Positions 16,671 to 25,500 of a stretch of 64,000 bases of DNA are shown piece by piece (positions within the stretch are counted from its first letter, which is position 1; each line of letters begins with the position of its first letter). The translations under genes were made by a program, and so were the position numbers. Source of the DNA: Azospirillum sp. TSA2s (GTDB lineage: Bacteria; Pseudomonadota; Alphaproteobacteria; Azospirillales; Azospirillaceae). The notes beneath the pieces were generated by a model. It was not told the origin of the DNA and made no database searches. It worked only from the letters and a program-made list of their open reading frames with translations. Location of the stretch: positions 62,001 to 126,000 of the forward strand of contig NZ_CP039644.1 in assembly GCF_004923315.1 (NCBI RefSeq), read 5' to 3'.

Positions 16671-17725
16671 AGCAGAACAAGCCCGGTGTGGGCTCCTCCT
16701 TGTCCAGGGGATGCCGCAGATAGGCCCAGACGGGCACGGAGCAGTGAAGCAAATTGGGCAACCGCGAGCCAGGGCACCTCCCCGACCTCCCGGTCGTTGT
16801 TCTCCGGCCCATGGCCAATGGCATTGCCATGTCGGCTGTGGTCCCGGTAGACCAGTCCACCCGTCTTGCCCTCGGCCCCGACATAGGCCAGTTGCTTCAG
16901 TTCGGCCAGCATCTGGTAATCATAGTGGTGGACGCCGGTCGGGAAGAATTCTAGGACCCCGCCATGCGGCGGCAGCCACAAGAGATTGGTCAAGCCATTG
17001 CCATGCACGCCGATCACGGCGTCATAGCCGGCGGTGGTTGTGATCTGCGCCTCCCACGGCAGGGCGGCATAGTCGACGACATCGACCCGCAGTCCGAACT
17101 CGGGAAGCCGGGCCAGCAAGTCGCGCTCGGCCGCCTCGCTGAGACAGCGGGGGGGCGGGCGCCGGACATACAGCGCGCATGGGCCGTCTTTCCGGGCCAT
17201 GGCCGGCGTGCGCGCTGCAACGCCCAGCGCGCGGAAGACCGTGTCCACCAGAGACGACGTCGACCGGCCGGCAATCCACTGCAGCGGTTCCAGAAACTTG
17301 TTGATGGCGGTGACCGCGAGGTTGCGATCGATCAGCAGCACATTCTCCAGCCTCTCCGGCGGGCAGGATGACGGGGTGTCGATGCGGACGTTTGGATAGA
17401 GGAGGGTCATCAGCCCGCGTTGGATGTGGTGCTGGCGCGGGTTGGTCCAATGCGGAGTGGCGAAAAGGATGCGGCGGATGGCGCCTTGCGTCAGGAAGGT
17501 CTGCTCGGCGGTCCACAGCGCCAGCAACATCTCCATGAAGTGGAAGTAGTGGTACAGGTAACCGTGGTCGTTGATGATGACCGTCGCAGTGCGGAAGCCG
17601 CGGGCCTGCTCCAGGGAGGGGATCGGGTCGATCAGCCGGATGCGGACATCGCTTCCCTCCCCCGGCCGATGGATTTCGGCCTCGCGGTACAGCCGGAATG
17701 GCATCTGGTCGTGGGGCTGTGGCAT
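16667..17725 (-). CDS. glycosyltransferase family 61 (DUF563) protein (352 aa)
   Basis: GT61 is recognised from YLYHYFHFMEMLLALWTAEQ in the N-terminal domain and the strongly conserved C-terminal block DAVIGVHGNGLTNLLWLPP followed by GGVLEFFP. In GT61 this HGxGLxN region lies at the nucleotide-sugar site. Known members transfer xylose, arabinose, GlcNAc or Kdo; the donor here is open. ATG 17725 is chosen because the longer frame runs into the coding end of the next gene and lacks family-like sequence. Gene order and the GTGA overlap make it one unit with the TPR-GT9-like gene downstream. Confidence 0.85.
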   Translation of the reverse strand: MPQPHDQMPFRLYREAEIHRPGEGSDVRIRLIDPIPSLEQARGFRTATVIINDHGYLYHYFHFMEMLLALWTAEQTFLTQGAIRRILFATPHWTNPRQHHIQRGLMTLLYPNVRIDTPSSCPPERLENVLLIDRNLAVTAINKFLEPLQWIAGRSTSSLVDTVFRALGVAARTPAMARKDGPCALYVRRPPPRCLSEAAERDLLARLPEFGLRVDVVDYAALPWEAQITTTAGYDAVIGVHGNGLTNLLWLPPHGGVLEFFPTGVHHYDYQMLAELKQLAYVGAEGKTGGLVYRDHSRHGNAIGHGPENNDREVGEVPWLAVAQFASLLRARLGLSAASPGQGGAHTGLVLL

Positions 17726-17772
17726 GGCCGGAGGCTTCTTGCGAACAGAGAAAAAACGCGTGCAGGGGCAGC

Positions 17773-18843
17773 TTACGCCACCAGATCGGGGTTGGGCTTG
17801 ACCCTGCCAGGGTCCACCGGCGCCGGCACGTCGAAATTGACCAGGCTGCGGACGGTGTAGTGGCTCTTGCCTTGCGATTCGAAATAGACCCGGACCAGAA
17901 GCTCGGCCAGCAACCCCATCAGGATGCACATCACGCCGGTGATGATGCCCATCGTCACCATCAGCGGCAGCGGCGTCATGATGAAGGACACCCCCTCCAC
18001 CAGCTTCAGGTAAAGGGCATAGGCCCCCGCCAGGAAAGACAGCCCCATGAACATCAGCCCGGCGAGCCCGAAGATGTAAATGGGCTTGGTCTCATACTGG
18101 GTCAGGAACTTCACGACCACGAGGTCGAGCACCACCTTGGCAATCCTCTCCAACCCGTATTTGGAGGTGCCGAAACGGCGGGGATGGTGGGTCACCGGAA
18201 TCTCGGCCAACCGCGCGCCCTGCCAACGGGCATAGATCGGCACGAAGCGGTGCATCTCGCCGTAAAGCCGGAAGCCCTGCAGCATCTCGCGCCGGTAGGC
18301 CTTCAGCGTGCAGCCATAGTCATTGAGATGGACCCCTGAGATCACAGAGATCAGCTTGTTGGCGATCATGCTGGGCAGAACGCGCTTGGTGAAGCCATCC
18401 TGCCGGTCGCGGCGCCAGCCCGACACCACGTCATAGCCCTCATCCAGCTTGGTGATGAGGGTGTGGATGTCGGCTGGATCGTTTTGCAGGTCGCCATCCA
18501 TCGGCACGATCACGTCGCCCCGCGCATGATCGATGCCGGCCATCATCGCCGCGGTCTGGCCGACGTTGCGCCGGAAATTGATGACGCGCACCCGCCGCTC
18601 CCCGGCCGCCACCGCCATCAGCCGGGCCTCGGTGGCGTCGGTGCTGCCGTCGTTGATGAAGATGACCTCGAAGCTCCGCCCGATCGCCTTCAGGGCCGGC
18701 AGCAGCGCCTCGCACAGGGGCTGAATGTTGTCCGCCTCGTTGTAGACCGGAATCAGGACCGACAGGTCGAGCGTGTGGGAAAACGGCGAGAGGGAAGTCG
18801 GCATGGGAGAGGCCGCGTGCGAGGAGAAAGACATCCGATGCAT
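17773..18843 (-). CDS. polyprenyl-phosphate glycosyltransferase, GtrB-like GT2 (356 aa)
   Basis: A textbook DPM1/GtrB enzyme. It has SVLIPVYNEADNI, IFINDGSTDAT, IVPMDGDLQNDP (metal-binding DxD context), RRNVGQTAAMMAGIDHARGD, SGWRRDRQD and NDYGCTLKAYRREM. Two C-terminal membrane spans follow (about residues 250-275 and 290-318). Such enzymes make undecaprenyl-phospho-glucose or a similar sugar that is then flipped for use by a periplasmic GT-C transferase. The neighbouring LPG-synthase-like membrane protein and the GT-C-like protein at 37 kb are possible partners. The first 25 residues are Ser-rich; an internal Met at residue 14 is an alternative start. Confidence 0.9.
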   Translation of the reverse strand: MHRMSFSSHAASPMPTSLSPFSHTLDLSVLIPVYNEADNIQPLCEALLPALKAIGRSFEVIFINDGSTDATEARLMAVAAGERRVRVINFRRNVGQTAAMMAGIDHARGDVIVPMDGDLQNDPADIHTLITKLDEGYDVVSGWRRDRQDGFTKRVLPSMIANKLISVISGVHLNDYGCTLKAYRREMLQGFRLYGEMHRFVPIYARWQGARLAEIPVTHHPRRFGTSKYGLERIAKVVLDLVVVKFLTQYETKPIYIFGLAGLMFMGLSFLAGAYALYLKLVEGVSFIMTPLPLMVTMGIITGVMCILMGLLAELLVRVYFESQGKSHYTVRSLVNFDVPAPVDPGRVKPNPDLVA

Positions 18844-18954
18844 CCGCTGTGATCGGGCCGGATGGGCGCTGGTCCAAGCCGGCTCGGCGATCCCTCATAT
18901 GCCTTGTTGCCCGCCTGCGATGCAACGCGAAAAGCCCGGTGGTCCCGACGCGGA

Positions 18955-19902
18955 TCACGCGTCCTTCAGCGCAAGCAGATCGACGGCAAGACCAACGGCG
19001 GCCATGAGGATTTGGAAGGCGAACAGGGCGAGCGCCAGGGCGAGCGCCCGGTCGGGGGCGACGCCGAACGGCATCAGCAACCCGACCAGCGACGCCTCGC
19101 GCAAGCCGATGCCGCCAATGGTGACCGGTGCCAGCAGCAACACGCTGAGCGCCCCGATGACCACGCACCACGCGGCAAGGCCGAGCTGGATGCCCAGCGC
19201 TTGGGCGAACAGCAGGCTGCCGGCGACCGCCAGCCCCTGCGACAAAAGGCCGTAGGCGAGCGAGAACAGCACCGTTTGCGGCTGGCCCGCCTGGCTTCGC
19301 CAAGCCTCCAGGAACTGGCCCATCCGCCGGCCAAGCCAGAACCGGATGGCGAATCCGTGTCCGTCCCGTTCCCCGATTCCACCGAGCCAGCGCTGGGTGG
19401 GCGCCCAACCGAAGAGGGCGGTAACCGCCAGCAGACCGGCCAGCATCATGCCGGCCAGCCACAGCATGCCATCGCCAAAGCGCTGGTGCTCGGCCACAAG
19501 GCCGGCGACGGTCAGCAGAAGGATCGCTGCGATGGCGGTCAGCTTGTCCACCACCACGGCGCAGACGATGCGCATGCCGGCCGTTCCCGGCAGGCGGCTG
19601 AGCCGATAGGCTTTCACCGCCTCGCCGGCGATCTGGCCGGGCAGCAGCAGCGCGTAGGCCTGGGTGGCCAAGGTGTAGCCGAACAGAGAGGCGGCCGAGC
19701 GCTCCGGCAGCAGCAGCCCCAGCTTCACGGCGTTGACGCCATGGGTGGCGAGGAACAGCGCGGCGGCAACGGCGGCATAGCGGAGATCCGCCGCCGCCAG
19801 CTGGTCCAGCGCCGCGGCAAGATCGACCCGGGTGGCGACAATCAGCAGGATGAGGATGCCGACACCCAGCTTCAGCACATAGCCCACGCGTCCGCGGATC
19901 AT
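18955..19902 (-). CDS. lysylphosphatidylglycerol-synthase-TM / flippase-like membrane protein (315 aa)
   Basis: About eight hydrophobic helices, beginning with VLKLGVGILILLIVATRVDL and including LFGYTLATQAYALLLPGQIAGEAVKAYRL cut at its helix boundaries, match the LPG_synthase_TM (UPF0104/AglD-like) family. This type of protein often sits beside DPM1-like GT2 genes and is thought to flip or position polyprenyl-linked sugars, though biochemical proof is thin. ATG 19902 is chosen because GGGAGG lies at ideal distance and it begins 14 bases after the preceding stop. An earlier Met would overlap that gene. The last residues are short and cytoplasmic (LALKDA). Confidence 0.8.
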   Translation of the reverse strand: MIRGRVGYVLKLGVGILILLIVATRVDLAAALDQLAAADLRYAAVAAALFLATHGVNAVKLGLLLPERSAASLFGYTLATQAYALLLPGQIAGEAVKAYRLSRLPGTAGMRIVCAVVVDKLTAIAAILLLTVAGLVAEHQRFGDGMLWLAGMMLAGLLAVTALFGWAPTQRWLGGIGERDGHGFAIRFWLGRRMGQFLEAWRSQAGQPQTVLFSLAYGLLSQGLAVAGSLLFAQALGIQLGLAAWCVVIGALSVLLLAPVTIGGIGLREASLVGLLMPFGVAPDRALALALALFAFQILMAAVGLAVDLLALKDA

Positions 19903-19916
19903 CCGGGGCGCCTCCC

Positions 19917-21194
19917 TCACTCCACTGGATTTCCGGCGGCGGCGGCGACCGCCGTCCAATCCACCAGCGGGGACAACAGCGCCGGCTCACCATGGGTCGA
20001 GCGGCCGGGAACGGTGGTCAGCACGGTGCGGCCGCGGCTGACCAGATTGACGAAGACGGCGAAATCGTCGGGATGGCGGCTGCTGGTGTAACGGTCGAAC
20101 AGCGGCTTGTCCTGGCGCAGGGTGCCGACCCGCACGGCAAAGGTCATGGTCGTGCTGGTGGTGAATTTCCAATGCGACGAGGCGGTCAGGATCAGCCGCG
20201 TCACCTCGCCGCCATGGCTGACCACCGGATTGCCGCCGAAGGCGGGAGCCTTGTACTTGTCGGCATGGTCGTAAAGGCTGACATAGTCGGCGCGCTCCAA
20301 CCCCTCCAGCAAGGTGGTGCCGGCACCCGGCAGGTGCAGGTAATCGTCCTCGATGAAGTAGACGGGCTCGGCGTCATCCTGCGCGAGCGCCAGGTCGCGG
20401 GCGTAAATCCAGGACGGGCCATTGCCCAGGCTGGTGCGGTGGATGCGGACGGCGTCTGGCTGGCCGAAATAGGCCGCCGCCTCCTGCTCGATCATCGCCA
20501 CCGTCTCATCCCGGCAGTTGTCGGCCACCACGCTCATCCGGCCGGGCAGCGGGGCCACCATGCGCAGGAAGTTGCGCAGGCAGGTGCGCTTGCCGGCGAT
20601 CTTCGGCTTGGGATAGCCGCCGTCGCTGATCCGGTAGAGGATGTTGAGCGGACCGGGGCACGGCGGCCGGCGGCCGGCCAGGGCGTCGAGACTTGACAAG
20701 GCGCAATGGAGATCGGACAGGCGCACCGGCTGGTGCGGCCCCTGGCCGGTGCTGCGGCGCAGCCCTTCGATGGCGCTCTCACCGTCGCCGATCAGGCCGC
20801 TGAGCAACCCCAGGGCGCGCCAGCCCTCCAGCCAGTCGGGCCGCAGGCCCACCGTCCTGCGATAGGCGGCGGCGGCGGCGGCATAGCGGCCCGCGCGCTG
20901 GGCGGTGCCGGCCAAACCGGCCAGGGCCTCAGCCAGATCGGGCTGCAGGGCCAGGGCGCGGCGGAAGGCCTGCTCCGCATCGGGCTTGTCCTGGGCCAGG
21001 AGCACTTGGGCGAGGGCGGTCCACACCGGCACCAGATCCGGCCGCGCCGTGATGAGCGGACGCAGGACCGCTTCGGCGTCGGCCGGGCGCCCGTCGGCGC
21101 GGTGGCGTTGGGCCAGGGCGAAGGCGTCCTGGAGGGCGGACGGCTGCGAATGGCCGCTGGGGGTGTCCATGATCGGCGCCTCGGCCTTGCTCAC
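19917..21194 (-). CDS. TPR protein with GT-A-type glycosyltransferase domain (425 aa)
   Basis: Residues 20-145 are TPR units (AFALAQRHRADGRPADAEAVL; ALQPDLAEALAGLAGTAQ). The C-terminal 260 residues look like a GT-A domain: LNILYRISDGGYPKPKI, MSVVADNCRDETVAMI (acidic substrate loop) and VYFIEDDYLHLPGA, where IEDDY fits the metal-binding DxD/EDD site. The GTG start at 21194 overlaps the upstream GT4 stop as GTGA. It is a cytoplasmic protein with no signal peptide. I cannot place it in a numbered GT family. Its ending against the flippase-like gene with a 14-base gap suggests one transcript. Confidence 0.65.
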   Translation of the reverse strand: MSKAEAPIMDTPSGHSQPSALQDAFALAQRHRADGRPADAEAVLRPLITARPDLVPVWTALAQVLLAQDKPDAEQAFRRALALQPDLAEALAGLAGTAQRAGRYAAAAAAYRRTVGLRPDWLEGWRALGLLSGLIGDGESAIEGLRRSTGQGPHQPVRLSDLHCALSSLDALAGRRPPCPGPLNILYRISDGGYPKPKIAGKRTCLRNFLRMVAPLPGRMSVVADNCRDETVAMIEQEAAAYFGQPDAVRIHRTSLGNGPSWIYARDLALAQDDAEPVYFIEDDYLHLPGAGTTLLEGLERADYVSLYDHADKYKAPAFGGNPVVSHGGEVTRLILTASSHWKFTTSTTMTFAVRVGTLRQDKPLFDRYTSSRHPDDFAVFVNLVSRGRTVLTTVPGRSTHGEPALLSPLVDWTAVAAAAGNPVE

Positions 21195-22369
21195 TGGAGT
21201 TCGGAAACGAAGTTTTCGGCAAAGGTCCGCCAGCTGCGCTCGCCGCGGATGAAGCGCTGCGCCCGGTCGGCGCGCGCGCGGGCCGCCTGCCGGTCGGTGT
21301 AGAGCCGCTCCAACTGGTCGACCAGTTCATCGACCGAGGATTCTCCCCAGCCGATGCGGCTGCCGTCACGGTCGGGCACCGGCCGCTGGTCGTCGAGCCG
21401 CAGGCAGACGTCGCCGCCGACGGACCGGCTTTCCATCAGGTCCATATGGCCGGTGTTGGCCGAGAGGACGACCGGGACGCCGCAGGCCATCGCCTCCATG
21501 GCCACCAGGTTGGTCGCCCCCTCGCAGCGGTTGGGGAAGACCGCGGCATGGCAGTCGGCCAACACGCCGGCGATCTGGTGGCGGCCCAGGAAACCGAGAT
21601 CGAGGAAATTGTCCTCGCCAGCCCCGTTCTCGAACGCCCAGCTCCGGATGTCGATCCGGTTGTCGCGCACCCGCGGCGGGTGGGGAGCCAACGGAGATTC
21701 GGCCATCGTCATGCCGACGCCAGTCCAGGCGTTCTGCCAAGCGGTGACCAGGAGCGCGTCGGGATGGCGGGCGTGGAAGCGCAGGAAGGCGGCCAGCACG
21801 ATGTCCTGGCCCTTGCGGAATTCCAGCTTGCCGCCGGAGAAGATGACGAAGCGGTCGCCGAAGCGCCGTGACGGTGGCGGCATCACCAGCTCGCTGCTGT
21901 CCACCCCTTGGAGCGCGTAACCGAGATTGGTGAAGCCCTGCTCTTCGAGAAGGCGCCGGTTGTAGGTGGAGTGGACGATGATCTTGTCATATTGGCGGGC
22001 GCGTTCCAGCACGGCGGCGTCGAAACGCGTGCTCTCATAGGCGATGACACCGATGTTGCGCCGACCACGGAAGCGCTCGCTGGCCGGACCGGCCTCAAAG
22101 CCGTTGCCGAGCGCATGCAACACGTCGATGTCCTGTAGGAGCAACGTCTTGCCGCTGTGCTGGGCGGCCAGGCTCATGGCCCGGTCGTAAGGGGGCAGCA
22201 GAGACTGGAGCTTGTCCCGGTTTTCCGGCCGCAGGCTGCTCATCAACGGCTTTTCCAGCAGAAGCGGCGGGCGGTCCTGCTCGGTCAAGTACAAGGCGGT
22301 GTGGACACCGACCAGTCCCCAGCCGTGGATTTCGGTGAGCTGCCAGGTAAACGCCAGATAAGGGAGCAT
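21191..22369 (-). CDS. glycosyltransferase family 4 (392 aa)
   Basis: The retaining GT-B fold is shown by FTWQLTEIHGWGLVGVHTAL at the start, FVIFSGGKLEFRKGQDIVLA at the donor-domain start, and NRCEGATNLVAMEAMACGVP carrying E-x7-E near residues 315-325. ATG 22369 (MLPYLAF) is the start that best fits the fold; an in-frame Met 21 codons upstream (22432) is possible, but its extension is Arg/Pro-rich. It is the first gene of the six-gene minus-strand block that ends at 14892. The terminator of the giant repeat gene lies just upstream, so this block must have its own promoter in the short gap at 22370-22495; I could not assign one. Confidence 0.85.
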   Translation of the reverse strand: MLPYLAFTWQLTEIHGWGLVGVHTALYLTEQDRPPLLLEKPLMSSLRPENRDKLQSLLPPYDRAMSLAAQHSGKTLLLQDIDVLHALGNGFEAGPASERFRGRRNIGVIAYESTRFDAAVLERARQYDKIIVHSTYNRRLLEEQGFTNLGYALQGVDSSELVMPPPSRRFGDRFVIFSGGKLEFRKGQDIVLAAFLRFHARHPDALLVTAWQNAWTGVGMTMAESPLAPHPPRVRDNRIDIRSWAFENGAGEDNFLDLGFLGRHQIAGVLADCHAAVFPNRCEGATNLVAMEAMACGVPVVLSANTGHMDLMESRSVGGDVCLRLDDQRPVPDRDGSRIGWGESSVDELVDQLERLYTDRQAARARADRAQRFIRGERSWRTFAENFVSELQ

Positions 22370-22495
22370 GAACGGGGGCCTCGGATTGCCGTGCCACGGG
22401 CCGGGGGCGCCGCGTGTTGCGCGGGCGACCATTCCGCGCCCGGCCGAGGCTTGTCAAGACAGGATGCAGCCCGGCGGTGGTTGCTGGGGTTAAGG

Positions 22496-22526
22496 CAAAA
22501 AGAAAGGGGCGCCCGAAGGCGCCCCT
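22496..22526 (-). terminator. rho-independent terminator of the giant repeat-protein gene
   Basis: On the minus strand a perfect nine-pair stem (22526-22518 with 22513-22505) closes a TTCG tetraloop and is followed at once by TTTCTTTTTGC. The UUCG loop on a C-G pair is a very stable RNA cap. It lies 28 bases beyond the stop codon of the 2233-residue protein. Confidence 0.92.
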
Positions 22527-22553
22527 CCCCTTGGATCAGGCGTTTGCCCGCGA

Positions 22554-25500
22554 TCAGCCGAGGCTGATGTCGCCGGTGCCCAGCAGGGCGCTGTTGAAGC
22601 GGCCCAGCAGACGGGCTTCGGTCGCGCTGACCTGGCCATCCCCGTTCGAGTCGACCACCAGGTAGAGCCCGGTGTTCGTCCCGTCGTTCGCCAGCACCAG
22701 GACGCTGTCGCCCGCCGAGGAGTTGGTCAGCGTGCCCAGAGCGGTGCGGAAGCTGGCCAGATCCGTGTCGGTCAGGCTCGACACCGCCGTGGACAGCGCC
22801 ACGACCTCGTCGGTCGCCATGTTGACCGCACCCGACGCACGGGTCGCCCCATCCAGAGCGCCGCTGGCGTTCTGGTCGAGGAAGCTGCCCAGCGCACCGG
22901 TGATCGCAACCTTGTCCGTACCGGACTGGAAGTTGCTGATCGTGTCGAAGCCGGTGTTCGCACCAGCCGCACCACCTTCACCGCCCGTCGTGTAGACGAT
23001 CTGGTCGGTGCCGGCACCCGACTGCAGGGTCACCGTATCGGCGCCGAGACCGCCGACGAAGCGGATCGACCCGCCCGTCACCGTCACGACATCCGAGCTC
23101 ACGCCGCCGACCAGGCTTTCCACGCCCGACACCGACAGGGTGTTGGCAGTGTCGCCCAGACGGACGATGTCGGTGCCCGCGCTGCCCGCCAGCGTTTCGA
23201 CACCGCGGGTGATCAGCGTGCCCGCCGAGCCCATGGTGACGACATCGGTGGCGGTGCCGCCGATCACGATCGACACGCCGGAGACCGTCAGCGTGTTGCC
23301 GGTGTCACCCAGGAACACGATGTCGCTGCTGGAGGTGCCGACCAGCGTCTCGATGCCGCGCAGGGCGATCGTGTTGCCCGTGGAGCCCAGCGTGACGACG
23401 TCGGTGCCCGAGCCGCCGACCAGGATTTCCACGGCGTTGGCCAGCATGGTGTTGCCGGTCGAGCCGAGGAAGACGATGTCGGTGTTGGTGCCACCGGTGA
23501 GCGTCTCCAGAGCCGAGACCGTCAGCGTGTTGGCCGTATCGCCCAGACGGACGATGTCGGTGCCCGTGCCGCCGGTCAGCGTCTCGACGCCGCGGGTGAT
23601 CAGCGTGCCGCCGGCCGAGCCGAGGGTCACGATGTCCGTACCCGCACCACCGATCAGGATGTCGATCCCGTTGACCAGCAGCGTGTTGGCGATGTCGCCG
23701 AGGAAGACGATCTCGGTGCCGACGTTGCCGGTCAGCGTCTCGATGTCGCGCAGGGCGATGGTCGCTCCCGCACTGCCCAGCGTGACGACGTCGGTGCCCG
23801 AGCCGCCGACCAGGATTTCCACGGCGTTGGCCAGCATGGTGTTGCCGCCCGAGCCGAGGAAGACAATGTCGGTGTTGGTCCCACCGGTGAGCGTCTCCAG
23901 AGCCGAGACCGTCAGCGTGTTGGCCGTGTCGCCCAGCTGGACGATATCGGTCGTGGTGCTGCCGAGCAGGGTCTCGATCGCCCGGGTGATCAGCGTGTTG
24001 CCGGCGGTGCCGGACAGCGTGACCACGTCGGTGGCGGTGCCGCCGATCAGGATGTCGACACCGGCGATCGCCACCGTGTTGGTGGTGTCACCGAGGAAGA
24101 CGATCTCGGTCCCGCTGTTGCCGATCAGGGTTTCGATGCCGCGCAGCGCCATCGTCGCACCGGCCGAGCCGATGGTGACGACGTCGGTGCCCGAGCCGCC
24201 GACCAGGATGTCCACGGCGTTGGCGAGCAGGGTGTTGCCGCCCGAGCCGAGGAAGACGATGTCGGTGCCGATGCCGCCCGTGAGCGTTTCCAGCGCCGAA
24301 ACCGTCACGGTCTGACCGACCGAACCCAGGGTGACCACGTCCGCGCCGACGCCGCCCACCAGGGTCTCGACCACCGACACCAGCAGCGTGTTGCCGGCGG
24401 AGCCGAGCGTCACGATGTCGGTGCTGAGGCCACCCGTCAGGGTCTCAATGCCCGACACCACCAAGCTGTTGCTGGTGTTGCCGAGGATGACCGTGTCAGC
24501 CGCCACGCCGCCGATCAGCGTCTCGATGCCGCGGGTGACGATCGTGCTGCCGGTGCTGTTCAGCGTGACCAGGTCGTTGCCCGTGCCGCCGATCAGGATG
24601 TCGATGGCATTGGCGAGCAGGGTGTTGCCGCCCGAGCCGAGGAAGACGACCTCGGTGCCCGCCGCACCCACCAGGGTCTCGACCGCCGACACGGTGAGCG
24701 TGCTGCCGGTGGAGCCGATGGTGACCACGTCGGTGCCGGCACCGCCGAGCAGGGTTTCCAGCGCGGACACGGTCAGCGTGTTGCCAGCCGAGCCGAGCAG
24801 GATGTTGTCGATGGCCGTGCCGCCGACGACCGTCTCGACCGACGACAGCAGGACGTCGTTGCGGGTGTCACCCAGAACGATGGTGTCGGTGCCGGTGTTG
24901 CCGACCAGCGTCTCGATGCCGCGCATGATCAGCGTGGCGCTGCCGCTGGTCGAGCCGATGGTGACGACGTCGGTGCCGGTGCCGCCGATCAGAAGCTCGA
25001 CCCCGCTCACCACCAGCGTGTTGCCGGTGTTGCCGAGGAAGACCAGATCGGTGCCGGCCCCACCTGTGATGGTTTCCAGAGCCGAGGCGAACACCGTGTT
25101 GCCGGCGGAGCCGAAGGTCACGATGTCGAGACCGGCGCCGCCGGTGATGGTCTCCAGCGCCGAGGCGAACACCGTGCTGCCGGCGGAGCCGAGCAGGATG
25201 ACGTCGGTGGCCGCACCACCCACCAGGCTCTCGATGCCGGCGACGGTCATCGTGTTGCCGAGCAGGTTCAACCGGACCAGATCGGCGCCCGAGCTGCCCG
25301 TCAGGGTCTCCAGAGCCGACACCAGCAGCGTGGTGCCGCTCGTCCCAGCCAGGGTCACCACGTCGGTGGCGGTGCCGCCGAGGATCGACTCGAGGCCCGA
25401 AACCGTCAGGGTGTTGCCGGTGTCGCCCAGCAGGACGACGTCGGTGCCGGCCCCGCCGGTCAGGCTCTCGATGCCGCGCAGGGCGATCGTGTTGCCCGCC

